From contig OY740772.1 of NCBI GenBank assembly GCA_963513935.1, positions 16,896,098 through 16,960,097 of the forward strand: a DNA stretch of 64,000 bases. Direction: 5' to 3'. A program made the translations under genes and the position numbers. Positions within the stretch are counted from its first letter, which is position 1; the number at the start of each line of letters is the position of its first letter. The notes under the pieces were generated by a model. The model was not told the DNA's origin. It worked only from the letters and a program-made list of their open reading frames with translations, and ran no database searches. The stretch is from Aphrophora alni (lineage: Eukaryota; Arthropoda; Insecta; Hemiptera; Aphrophoridae). Positions 10,139 through 19,897 of the stretch are shown piece by piece.

Positions 10139-10791
10139 AGGCGCGTTTACACTAGAAACAAAACAATGTTTTTGAAACTTTGTTTATAAACTTTGTTTAT
10201 ATTTTGCTACTAGTCACTACGAAATATTTTGCACACAATGTTCCTAAACACAGGGACAACCACACTCTTGAAGATGTCGTCTGACGAGGAGGATGCTCTT
10301 CTTCTAGCTGCCGCTACATGTGTTTTGTTGTGTTGTGACAGAAAACCCAGGAGGTTCTGGATAAGGTCTTCACTTGTGTCACAAGGTGTTTACAGTGGAA
10401 GCGACCTATTGAAAGACCTCAGAAAAGATGACGTGGATCTGGGTGGGGAAATAAGATGTGATGGAAGATTAAAAAATTTTTGTCGAATGACAAGTGAAGA
10501 TTTTGAGTTTCTTATAACTAGTATTGGCCACAAAATAGGAAGGAAAGACAGTAATTTTAGGAAACCAATACCCGTGCAAAAAAGACTTGCTATTACCTTG
10601 AGGCAATGTTTATAAACACCCTTTGATCTTACCGCTTTCTACGGGAAACAAGAAACATGTGGAGAAACACCGAATTTCTGTTCCGAAACACTGTTTAGAA
10701 ACATTGTTTAAAGTAGTTATATTTCGATTTGAGGAACATTGTTCCTAAACACTGTTTATAAACATGTTTTGTTGCCAGTGTAAACGCGCCT
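10139..10791 (+). mobile_element. Internally deleted PIF/Harbinger element
   Basis: Terminal inverted repeats AGGCGCGTTTACACT and AGTGTAAACGCGCCT are bordered by a TAA duplication (10136-10138 and 10792-10794), the three-base TWA target typical of Harbinger elements. It interrupts the tyrosine-recombinase relic. Several GTTTATAAAC-like subterminal motifs occur at both ends and may be transposase binding sites. Most of the transposase gene is deleted. Confidence 0.88.
10274..10615 (+). pseudogene. Harbinger nuclease N-terminal fragment
   Basis: The ATG at 10274 opens MSSDEEDALLLAAATCVLL, the usual acidic start of insect Harbinger transposases, so I prefer it to upstream starts at 10229 or 10238. 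The text continues with RRFWIRSSLVSQGVYSG, then RMTSEDFEFLITSIG and, before the end, RKPIPVQKRLAITLR. This matches the conserved N-terminal segment (W-x-R, the M-x-x-E-D-F-x-x-L helix, and the P-x-x-x-R-L-A-x-T-L-R block). The normal continuation with the DDE catalytic domain is missing. The frame instead runs into the subterminal GTTTATAAAC sequence, where TAA stops it after about 113 codons. The frame is otherwise unbroken, which suggests a younger insertion than its surroundings. It cannot be catalytic; a DNA-binding role is not indicated. Confidence 0.88.
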
Positions 10792-11251
10792 TAAGACCTC
10801 AAAATATGGAAAGCAGAAGACTTTTGATTGGATATCGCAATGAAAAATATTTTGCTCATCAAGTAGGAAGCTGCTGTTCCAAATAAAATTGCAAAATATT
10901 TAAACCTTAAAATCCAGAAGAATATACTGGACATTGTTTTTGAAGTACCAATGTTGGTAGAAGGAAGAGGGAATTATTGACCCTAAAAATGCATCGAGGC
11001 GATCTTCAACTTCAGCTGAAGGATACGTAGAAGATTTTGTGCGCTGCAAGTTTCACGAAAATGATTCAATAATGAAACTGCCACAAGTAAGTCGATACGT
11101 TAGATGACTACAACAAATTAATGAGCTTAAAGAAGTTTGTGAAGTAGGCGCTTCAATTTTAGAATCTGAAAACATCTCTCCATCCCTCAAAATGGATTGT
11201 TGAGTAAAGGCTAAAACATCCCAAACAACACAACTTGTACTAGTAACATAA

Positions 11252-11914
11252 AATTAGAATTTAAGAAAGTTTGCTTCAATAAAATGAAGTAATGAGTTAA
11301 AAGTATATTGTTTTTTCTGTAAATATAATAAAAAGATCTTAAGTAACTCGCCCAGTAAATCTTTTACTCGACTCCACCTTGTGCGAGAACTATCACGCTC
11401 GATTGAAAAACTACTTACCTGCCTTGTGACGTGATATTACCTGCATGTTGAGTAGAATGTGCGTCAAAAAACTGTATTGTTTGGTGTTATATTGCTATGG
11501 GTGTATTGATAAGAATTGTAAAAATGTTTTATAACCAGAAGAAAGTTTAAGCAATAAGACTGACGTCCCTTGAAGTGACTAACGTTCTCAAGTGGTTCCA
11601 CTCTGTTGTAGAGATATAAATACAAACAGCTGATCTTGGAGTACACTTACCGACCGGGGGTGGTTGAAAAGACTTCTGTGTGAGTCTGCCCAGGCTACTT
11701 TAAGCAATTATGTTGAGGTTATAGAACAGAAACAAGTTGATAGCCGACATCTTGGTACCCACCCACCCCTATACACAATGTAATAAAAGCAAATCCTCTA
11801 AATGCAATACCCAAACGTTTATTTCTTTCCTTGTAGGTAATTTTAAATTGTATTGATAGATCAACGGGTCTTATCCAGTAGGCTAAGTTGGTTTTAAACA
11901 TGATTTTTTAACCT
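11252..11914. other. Intergenic DNA
   Basis: I see nothing supported here. There is AT-rich sequence and AATAAA-like motifs just after the recombinase relic, then unremarkable text that leads into the family-B copy. Confidence 0.4.
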
Positions 11915-12475
11915 TGTAATTATGTTTATCACTACTTCTTGACGTCGGCTAGGCTCTAATGTTCTTGGTAGATGTGTAAGTTAAAAGTCTCCACTCGCTT
12001 TCTTTGCGTGAGTGTCTGGACCCTGGAGGACCTCGAAGCTGTACATATGTGAAGGAGCCTCCTCACCTTACGCTCATATAGGTGACACGGCCTCCGTAAA
12101 TGTATAAATATCACATTTTCTTGGGAGGTTAAGGTTTGAAATGAATTTATGACAATAACTTTGCTATTTGTCGTCGTAGAGGTGTGGGGTTGGTACCATT
12201 ACATGCAGAATTGGAATATGCAAATTTTTATTTAATTTAGTCTGTTATAAGTTGAATAACACACGAGATATGAACAAAACGTTTGCTTTGACATTTTAAA
12301 TTATATTTTTAGTATTTCAAAAAGGTTCTATATGAGTCCCCTTTATAAGCCTCTATAACAAATTTCATGTTCTCTTAATTTTTGTGACCGCTATCGTGCT
12401 TTCTACGTACAGACGACAACGACGACAGACAGAGGGGATATCGTAAATCACTATTCCGGTTTTCTGAGACCATGC
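11915..12475 (+). repeat. Family B dispersed repeat copy
   Basis: Family B is the most recognisable dispersed repeat of the window. Its core runs from ACATTTTCTTGGGA through CGTAGAGATGTGG and CATTACATGCAGAATTG to GAATAACACACGAGATA, and then to a segment with GACAACGACGACGG. The upstream part has CTACTTTCTTGACGTCGGC. This copy is long and includes all these blocks. No long open frame is present, and the function is unknown. Confidence 0.75.
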
Positions 12476-12899
12476 AACTAAAGATCAAACAGAGATTACC
12501 AAACCTAACCTTACTTCATATATTGAGGTAGTAAAGTGAATATCTTTGCTTTGTTCCGGGATAATATCACACTGTCAGTATCTCATCTTCCTTTATCTTT
12601 TCTCTGAAGTGTTTAAGCTATTATTTTCTGTAAATAAGCAGAGAACTTTAGTGTCAGATGTGGATTTGTTATTAGGGGTGTAGTGAGTTTTATTTGTATT
12701 GATCATATTTGAGCATTTTCCAATGTGCATAGTGATATCTACAGCCCTTCTTACCAACTTATTACAAAAATGAGCTTTTAAATGAAAAAAAAAAACATTC
12801 TGAGTTAAGAACTAAAATTAAAAATTTCGATTTCAGTGGACAAATAAATAGACCATTCAAAGAACAGATTAGTGAATATTTTTATTAAATGCGAAATTT

Positions 12900-13020
12900 G
12901 AGGTCATCACCGCCATAAAAAAGAAGAAAAGAACATAAGAGAACCAGAGTTGGTGAAGAGAGATGTGATAGGAAAAATGAAAGAGAGAGATATAAGCCGA
13001 GATGAGATGAAAAAAGAAGT
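12900..13020 (+). repeat. Family A copy (partial)
   Basis: The copy starts at GGTCATCACCGCCATAA and includes AGAGTTGGTGAAGAGAGAT and GAAAGAGAGAGATATAA. Confidence 0.65.
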
Positions 13021-13655
13021 TTTTCACTTTAAAACTCCCCAAAAATCTGTTAATCTTAGATCAGTTTTCTACAAATTTAAATCAGAGTTGATGAATTGGC
13101 TCCAAGAAGTTTGGAAGTTAAATTATTAATATTCATTATTTGGTAATGAATTTCAAAAGCGTAGGCCTAGTTGCCCTTCACGCTGTATATTTTAACAAAG
13201 CCCGTGTATAATTACAAGAATATTTGGATACATAAATGATTTCTTAGAATCTTTAGCCCTAGCAGATGTTTAGTCTTTTAAAGCGATTCCTTTCCACGAA
13301 ATTTTATGTTATGCTTATCTTAATTTTAGGTTAGGATATTTCTAAGAAATCGAACTGACTAGACAATGGTTTTAATATCGCAGGACTGATGTATTACATT
13401 ATTTATGATATCGATTTCGTTTAATTTCTCGATTTATTTCCAGGTATAAGACCAACACTCGTGATAAATCTCGTAATAGTCTAGTATGCTTTAAATTCGT
13501 TTAGATTACATTTTTGAACAGCTGATTCGAATCCAATTCAAAATGTATTTCAGGTTTTAATACTGTAATAAATTTTATCATTAACATTATTTAAAATGAA
13601 ATCTTTTATTGAAGTTATTTTTAGAAATATTAAAGATTCTGTATGAGTATACAAT
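13021..13655. other. Intergenic DNA
   Basis: No gene, array or inverted repeat could be supported in this stretch. Confidence 0.4.
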
Positions 13656-13659
13656 CTCG

Positions 13660-13985
13660 ACATGTGATGGAATGTAGGCCTAGCCTAAAATCAAGCAATC
13701 TGAAAAAAAAAAGTGATGAGCCTAGCCTCCTATATCGCCTAAACCCAGCCATATATTTAGGCTATCTGAAAATGTATTATGTACTTATCCTACTATATGG
13801 TCCAATTCTAACCAAATAACTAGGCAATTTGAAAAAAAAAAACATTTGTTATGCGACTAGTCTACATATGGACTAGGCCTAGGCCTAGCCAAATAATTAA
13901 GTAATAGCAAAAATATTGTTAATTGCCTAGCATACTATATGGCCTATGCCTAACCATTTTATTAGGCAATTTGAAAAAGCTTTCA
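13660..13985. repeat. Degenerate tandem repeat, about 80 bp
   Basis: About four diverged units each contain GCCTAGCCTACTATATGG-like text, then a phrase like AATTAGGCAATTTGAAAA with a variable A-run. The palindromic TAGGCCTA recurs within the units. Confidence 0.7.
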
Positions 13986-14150
13986 TTATGGGCTTCGTAT
14001 AATTTGTATGCAAAATAACAATTTCCAAACTTTAATTTCATACGAATCTTTGAGCAGAAATTAAAATGATTTGTAAATACTCTGGTATTTTTCGTAAAAG
14101 TGCAGGCCTATAATTTTATAACCAAATTTCACTTTGTCAAAAGAAATACT

Positions 14151-14281
14151 GATAATTACGTATTAACACCACCGCAGCAGAAGTTGCGCTAATGCGCATG
14201 CGCCAATAAAGAACAAACTGATTTAAGGGAAGCAGAATTCCATTTTTTTCAGCTTTGAGATTCATATACTTTCATTTTATG

Positions 14282-14334
<53 letters not shown>

Positions 14335-14481
14335 TTGGCCAGGTGTATATATATATATTATATATAATATATAGCTACCTGGCCAAACCTGTCGTGATAT
14401 ATAATTATATCGCAAAATAAGCAAATATTGGCGCATGCGCATTAGCAACTTCTGCTGCGGTGGCGTTAATACGTAAGTACC
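14151..14481 (-). mobile_element. MITE with 8-bp duplication (GGTA-end family)
   Basis: The element is flanked by the 8-bp duplication GAAATACT (14143-14150 and 14482-14489). Terminal inverted repeats read TTACGTATTAACRCCACCGC and run through GCAGCAGAAGTTGC to GCGCATGCGCCA. The middle holds a (TA)n tract framed by GGTTTGGCCAGGT and its complement. It has no coding sequence. It is a shorter relative, in opposite orientation, of the element at 15623-16005. Eight-base duplications occur in Merlin, hAT and P-type elements; Merlin is preferred because of the related coding element at 20781-21492. Confidence 0.85.
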
Positions 14482-14489
14482 GAAATACT

Positions 14490-15150
14490 TCTTATTTTAT
14501 CGTATAATAATAATAATGAACCTATAAAATATGTACGAAATCAATTTAAAATAAACAAGTTTGATTTTGTACATTAGCACAATCTACAGACTGTACACAC
14601 AGATATCTAAGTTTGTAGTTTATCTAGCCACAGCCTTATCTATTTCTTAAATCTTGAATTAAAACTTTACAATATTTTGCAATGCAATTTCTTCACCAGT
14701 CATAATTCAACCTAGACAATGAATGCTAGTTGGAGGTTATGTTCCCAGTGCATTTATTAACCGTGCCAACGTGATTTATTATTATTATGTATTAACTATG
14801 TTTTCAGTGCGATTACAAAATGAAGTTGTGCAAGTTTAATGTTTCGTTGTTTGATGTGTTTCTTTGTAGTTTAGTGAACTGAACATTCAAATGAATTAGC
14901 GGCAGAAAAAATACAAGTAAGCCTAATAAGTTATCCATAATATCATTTTAGATATTTTGTGTTAATTTAACACTTAACAATTCTCACAATTAAAACAAAG
15001 AATAGACATTCACAAATAAATTATATTTCGAGTTCTTTCTCATATACGTATGGAAAAAGTTATGTGATGTTTTGAAAAATTTCGTGTTGATGTCAAATTT
15101 AGCATGTAGACTAGTTTATACTAATCCTTAGGCGTATATATGGCTGAAAC
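14490..15150. other. Intergenic DNA
   Basis: AT-rich sequence without a recognisable feature. Confidence 0.4.
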
Positions 15151-15154
15151 AAAC

Positions 15155-15520
15155 AGTGAAAAAACATTGCACAAACTTTCTCACTCACCTATACATTAAA
15201 ACCAAATAAAAATAAACCAAAACTAATCGTCAATAGAAATGTTAGTTTGTTAGTTGCCAATGAAAAAGTGATAATTTGGAAAATAATATAGGCCTTGCTA
15301 GTCTCGTGCCATAAATAGTTCATCACGGTAAGTCGTATAAATTGAGCTTCTGATTGTGATCATGGTACATTTTTGTTTTTTATCAATTATCCCTGTAACG
15401 TGATATTTTTTCCTTCCGATTTTGTATAAAGTTTGGGGTCATTAGTATTCTCATTTCACTAAAATTTGAATGAAATCGGTATTGTCGATTTTGAAAAATT
15501 AAGTGTTTTATAACTGCCTC
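15155..15520 (+). repeat. Families C and D, linked copy
   Basis: Family C begins with AACATTGCACAAACTTTCTC and continues through text like AAAACTAATCGTCA. It is joined to the family-D phrase TTTGAATGAAATCGGTA and then to AAATTAAGTGTTTTATAA. The same C-to-D order recurs at 26825-27190, 37895-38290 and 55375-55750, so C and D are probably parts of one longer element. Confidence 0.7.
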
Positions 15521-15622
15521 GTAACCAAATATTTGTTAGGTCCTAGCCGATATCAAGAAAGTAGCCTAGTTATATTCACAAGGTAATTGTTTACTCTAGC
15601 GCCTATATTGTAATATTTTTTT

Positions 15623-16005
15623 GGTACTTACATATTAACGCCACTGCAGCAGAAGTTGCTAATGCGCATGCGCCAACATTTGCTTACTTTGCGATATAAT
15701 TATATATCACGACAGGTTTGGCCAGGTAGCTATATATATATATATATATATATAAACACCTGGCCAAACCTTTCGTAAGTTTATCGAAGTTAATAATTTG
15801 AAATTAGATCATGGATAAACATGAGCTTTAAAAGTGAAGTGCCGCCAATCTACGCCTAAAATTTTTGCGACAAATCATAAAATGAAAGTATATGAATCTC
15901 AAAGCTGAAAAAATGGAATTCTGCTTCCCTTAAACCAGTTTGCTCTTTATTGGCGCATGCGCATTAGCGCAACTTCTGCTGCGGTGGCGTTAATACGTAA
16001 GTACC
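15623..16005 (+). mobile_element. MITE with 8-bp duplication (GGTA-end family)
   Basis: The element is flanked by ATTTTTTT (15615-15622 and 16006-16013). Terminal inverted repeats begin GGTACTTACRTATTAACGCC at both ends. It is the longer relative of 14151-14481 and keeps about 100 bp of interior (around 15775-15875) that the other copy lost. The centre has the GGTTTGGCCAGGT / (TA)n / complement core. Confidence 0.87.
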
Positions 16006-16009
16006 ATTT

Positions 16010-16585
16010 TTTTCTTTATTTTTGTACTACATACCTGTATAAGAATAGTAACTTTTTTTGTGAGCGAAAATGTTTTTCACTTTGAAATTGACATATCAAT
16101 GACATATAGGTTAAGTTTACATGGCAAACACAGTGTCCCAATTTTAATATATTTTTTTCGTTATTTGTGTACATACTTTATATAAAAATAGTAACATTTT
16201 TTGGTGAGCAAAAATGTTTTTCACTTCGAAATTGACGTATTTGTAGGTTAAGTTTACATGACAAAACATAATGCCCCAATTTTATTATTTATTTTTCTAC
16301 TACATATAAATGTTTCTTTAGAAGAATAGTAACTTATTTTTGTGAGCAAACATGTTTTTCACTTCGAAATTGACATTTTCCAATGACATAGCCTATTTGT
16401 AGGATTAGTTTACATGCCAAACACAATGTCCCAATTTTATTATTGTTTTCGTTATTGTTGTACTAGCCTACATACCTATATAAGTATAGTATCATTTTTT
16501 GGTGAGCAAAAATGTTTATCATTCGAAATTGACATATTTCAATGACGTATTTGTAGGTTAAATTTACATGCCAAACACAATGTTT
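16010..16585 (+). repeat. Tandem repeat, about 140 bp, four units
   Basis: Each unit contains AGAATAGTAACTTTTTT-like text, GTGAGCAAAAATGTTTTTCA, CGAAATTGACATA and TTACATGCCAAACACAATG. The units begin right after the right end of the 15623-16005 element. They are 80-90 percent alike by eye, and unit lengths vary between about 138 and 160 bp. Confidence 0.85.
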
Positions 16586-16660
16586 CGACTGATCACCGAA
16601 GTCAAGCAACATTGATCGTGGTTATTACTTGGATGGGGTTGTTTTTCTACCACGTCTGCA
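16586..16660 (+). pseudogene. 5S rRNA-like fragment
   Basis: The text GATCACCGAAGTCAAGCAAC, then GTGGTTATTACTTGGATGGG, closely follows the middle of animal 5S rRNA, covering the internal promoter (A-box to C-box) region. The 5' third of 5S is missing and the 3' part decays after the C-box, although a trace of CCACGT remains. It could be the head of a 5S-derived SINE or a stray pseudogene. The sequence just beyond, to about 16760, has no clear SINE tail. Confidence 0.75.
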
Positions 16661-16904
16661 TGGGATTAGTGTTGTTCAAACCATTGAACAGTCAACATGG
16701 AGTGTGAGATGTGTGAATTGCTGATTGATGTCGGTAATTTCAATGATTTATAAATTCAAGATTTTTATGTTCGTCACAATAGGCCTATTGTAAAAAGAAA
16801 ATTGATAAGGTGTATTGCTTAGGGTTTATTTACGAGTAGGTCAAGTAAGGTGGATATATGTAAAGTAAAAACAATTCGCTTACAAACCTATTTTAACGGG
16901 TAAT

Positions 16905-17055
16905 TCACTTAATGGACCTTAACCTAAAAAAAAAACACGAAATTATGTTGTTTTTTTTTGGTGAAAAACATTTTTGGTCACAAAAAAATGTTACTATTCT
17001 TATGAAGACAATTTTAAGTAGTACAAAAATAATGGGAAAAATTGGGCGCTACAGT
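16905..17055 (-). repeat. Inverted unit of the 140-bp satellite
   Basis: The minus strand has the same blocks as 16010-16585 (AATAGTAACATTTTTTTGTG and AAAAATGTTTTTCACC). It is separated from the main array by the 5S-like fragment and unique text. Confidence 0.75.
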
Positions 17056-17679
17056 AAACCTTCACAATCACGATGTTCAGAAAACCTGTGTAACAACTGT
17101 TTTAAACAAACTTACCATTCTTGTACCCTTTGATCTAGGCTACTACAATATAAGGTTCCCCTAAAACCAAATTTTGAGCATTATATTAGTTTGTATTACA
17201 TTGTAGGGTGAGTGAGTACATTATGACATCAACTTGTTAAAACATGAGCCTGCTACTGATGATCTGCGCAATCATTGCCAAGGTCGATGTCGGCAATCGA
17301 ACTGACACAGAAATTCTCAGCGTCCCCGAGTGTGTCCAATCCTTTATATAAGCTAACCACAAAAGACGTACGTACAAGCTTTAGTTTGACGGCTATATAA
17401 CATACAATCCAGTCTAGTGTTATGTTGATGAGCTTTGTGTATGTTATGAATAATGTAACCTAGCGACTGCTGTTAATTTATTCTTCGAGTCGGTTTGGTT
17501 CACACAACTACCGAAAATATTACATATTGATAGGCTATTCTCTTCCTGCCTTACTGTTCCTGTGAATATTAAGAGAGAACGAGAGAACTGTGTAAAAAGA
17601 AAAATATTCTGTGTACAGATGTTATTATTATTATTAGGTCGGTTCTGATTAAACAACCTAAACAACCTTATTACATAAT
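17056..17679. other. Intergenic DNA with a B-repeat tail
   Basis: At 17060-17165 the minus strand matches the upstream part of family B (the phrase 'aaacagttgttacacaggttttctgaac', read in pieces). The remainder is unassigned. Confidence 0.45.
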
Positions 17680-17724
17680 AACCTAACCTAACCTAACCTA
17701 ACCCATCCTAACCTAACCTAACCT
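17680..17724. repeat. Interstitial TTAGG telomere-type repeats
   Basis: Seven or more CCTAA units in near-perfect register, with one interruption (CCCATCCTAA). TTAGG is the ancestral arthropod telomere unit. The run is short and internal, so it is an interstitial telomeric sequence and not a chromosome end. Confidence 0.85.
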
Positions 17725-17794
17725 GTATATGGTGATTATTGCAATCACTAATCTAATCTACAATTTGCTTACCAAAAACTCCGCTTCCTCTCGA

Positions 17795-17905
17795 GTCAAG
17801 GATTCTGTCCACCAGCTGGCACTTGCTCCTCGAGTGGAGATTTGACAGATGCCATTTAAACGGTGCTGGCACTAGCTCCATTCCCCGTTGGACCTCACCA
17901 CATAT
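17795..17905 (+). repeat. Duplicated segment, copy 1
   Basis: This matches 19018-19130 in the same orientation: TCCTCGAGTGGAGATTTGAC, then GCCATTTAAACGGTGCTGGC. It is slightly richer in GC than its surroundings. Confidence 0.75.
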
Positions 17906-18126
17906 ACTTTTTTCACAAAACACTTGAAATAGATTTTTTAATCCATCAAATAACTTCTTTGTACTTTGTATTGTAAGAAAGTAAACGTTTGCCTGTCCGA
18001 TTTCTTTGAAAATGTTACTTCAACGTAACTCAGGGTCCTTTTGGTTAATTATGCAAATGATATAAAATTAAAGCCCGTTTTCAAAATGATAAAAATTATG
18101 TTTTTCTAAAGAGTTTCACTTCTCAT

Positions 18127-18330
18127 TTTTTCATCATCGTCTTATAAGAAAAGTAAGGATAAGCGTACAATTAAAACCCCTCGAATACTCTAAAAGCGTC
18201 AGGGTATGATAAGAACAAGAGTTGGTCAATAGAGAGACTGATAGGAAAGATGAAAGAGAGGTATTTAACCCAAGACTAGCCTATATGAAAAAAGGTGTAG
18301 ATCCAGCTAGATTTCCTGGGGATTGCCATG
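18127..18330 (+). repeat. Family A copy (long)
   Basis: This is one of the best copies. It runs from TCATCATCGTCTTATAAGAA through AGAACAAGAGTTGGTCAA-like text to AAGGTGTAGATCCAGCTAG. Confidence 0.75.
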
Positions 18331-18334
18331 GATA

Positions 18335-18700
18335 AAATGTAATGCTCAGTTTCTTCGGCCTTGTAAGAAATGTTAAGTTGGTAGATGAAGGAGTCTTAAC
18401 CAGGTTACAAAGATTTTCTGAACCTCATAATTGTATTGTTTCTTGTTGTCGGTTAACCATATCCACTCGCGTAGCTTGTGTCAATGTCTCGGTCCTAAAG
18501 GACCTCTTTACGTCTTCCTAACTAGACTTATCCACATCCGAAGCTATCTCTACGGGACGGAATTGTAACCGTATAACCTACAAATTAGAATAAAACGTTC
18601 TACTAGTTGCATTTGTAGTCCGATTTCAATGAAATTTACCGTGAAGGCTTCAAAACATGACCATGCATGTCTGATTCAGCGGTAGCTGTTGTGATCTCCC
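18335..18700 (+). repeat. Family B copy, diverged, following A
   Basis: The copy begins CTTCGGCCTTGTAAGAAATG and includes TCTGAACCTCATAATTG. The A-then-B order suggests that these families can be neighbours within one longer element. Confidence 0.5.
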
Positions 18701-18933
18701 TCTGTTCGTCGATGTTTGATATTTTGTATGTCATTGGTATAACGCTCTTTACAGCCAAAACTTGCTAATTTAATCAATATGAGCATATTTTGGCCATACC
18801 TCGTTTTTTTTGATAACTCAAATTTTATAGCTGATTTTGAAAAAAAAATGGAGTAGGCCTATAGCCTTTAAGCACACACACAAAACGTATTGATCGCCAT
18901 CTACGAAAATAACTAAATCGTAAGTAATCGGTA

Positions 18934-18934
<1 letters not shown>

Positions 18935-18965
<31 letters not shown>
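18935..18965 (+). repeat. Poly-A tract (31 bases)
   Basis: An uninterrupted run of 31 A follows text resembling family D. It could be the tail of a decayed retroelement or an expanded homopolymer. Confidence 0.85.
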
Positions 18966-18968
<3 letters not shown>

Positions 18969-19017
18969 GCTATTGACTGTTACAAAAAACCTAATTTCTC
19001 AAATCGGTTCTAATAAG

Positions 19018-19130
19018 TATCTGCCTACCAACTGGCTACTCGCTCCTCAAGTAGAGATTTGACACATGTCATTTAAACGGCGCTGGCACTCACTCCGTAC
19101 TCCATTGGACCACATATAGATTTCCACAAT
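19018..19130 (+). repeat. Duplicated segment, copy 2
   Basis: Second copy of the segment at 17795-17905, with TCCTCAAGTAGAGATTTGAC and CATTTAAACGGCGCTGGCAC. It lies 1.2 kb downstream. Confidence 0.75.
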
Positions 19131-19204
19131 AAATATAGTTTGTAATCGCTGACATAACGTAAATAAAGTCCCTCTAGCACTGGAATACTCTAATAGCATA
19201 AGTG

Positions 19205-19897
19205 TCTGAAGAGTTTAATTCGTTCAAGCACTAAAGAGTTCAGTGCACTAAATCGTTCAAGCACTAAAGAGTTCGGTGCACTAATTCGTACATGTACTAA
19301 AGAGTTCAGTGTACAAAATCGTGCATGCACTAATGAGTTCAGTGTACTTATTCGTTTAAGCACTTTATAGTTCAGTGCACTAATTCGTAAATGCACTAAA
19401 GACTTCAGTGCACTAATTCGTACATACTCTAAAGAGTTCAGTATACTAAATCGTTCAAGCACTAAAGAGTTCAGCGCACTAATTCGTACATGTTCTAAAG
19501 AGTTCAGAGCACTAAATCGTTCAAGAACTAAAGAGTTCAGAGCACCAAATCGTGCATGCACTAATTCGTATATGCACTAAAGAGTTCAGTGTACTAAATC
19601 GTTCAAGCACTAAAGAGTTCAGTGCACTAAATGGTTCAAGCACTAAAGAGTTCAGTGTATTTAATAGTTTAAACACTAATGAGTTCAGTGCACTAATTCG
19701 TACATGCACTAAAGAGTTCATTGTACTAAATCGTTCAAGAAATAAAGAGTTCAGAGCACTAAATCGTGCATGCACTAAAGAGTTCAGTGCACTAATTCGT
19801 ATATGCACTAAAGAGTTCAGGGTACTAAATCATTCAAGCACTAAAGAGTTCAGTGCACTAAATCGTCCATGCACTAAATCGTTTAAGCACTAAAGAG
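19205..19897. repeat. 33-bp minisatellite, about 21 units
   Basis: The unit consists of CACTAAAGAGTTCAGTG and then CACTAAATCGTTCAAG. Two spacer types alternate irregularly: CGTTCAAGCAC and CGTACATGCAC. Because 33 is a multiple of three, open frames run through the array on both strands (for example NSLVLERFSAL on the minus strand), but these follow from the repeat and do not indicate a gene. Each unit contains the palindrome-like AGTGCACT. Confidence 0.95.

Larger units (their letters stand above)
10085..11251 (+). pseudogene. Crypton-like tyrosine recombinase relic
   Basis: This is a decayed tyrosine recombinase of the eukaryotic mobile (Crypton-like) kind, which integrates DNA through a catalytic tyrosine. 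Joining across the Harbinger insertion, the text reads IVLRPQNMESRRLLIGYRN; frameshifted blocks then give VPNKIAKYLNLK, NPEEYTGHCF (10914-10940) and, after a disrupted stretch, LTLKMH, then SSTSAEGYVEDFVRCK. The H-x-x-R box is GHCF followed by TGA (10941-10943), which is one C-to-T change from CGA (Arg). The AEGYVED block contains the presumed catalytic Tyr (11024-11026). More TGA codons downstream sit where Trp is plausible. The frame ends at a stop near 11251, just before an AT-rich tail. The amount of upstream sequence belonging to it is uncertain. DIRS-type recombinases are the main alternative. Confidence 0.75.

Noticed and set aside
16586..16660. Functional 5S rRNA gene
   Set aside because: The 5' third is missing and the 3' part is diverged.
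17255..17290. CTGATGATCTGCGCA near 17258
   Set aside because: It has the CTGATGA box but no following hairpin or GAAA box.
17680..17724. Chromosome end
   Set aside because: The telomere-type run is short, interrupted and embedded in ordinary repeats.
19190..19893. Overlapping open frames of 95-123 codons on both strands
   Set aside because: They follow from the 33-bp period of the minisatellite and show only the translated repeat unit.
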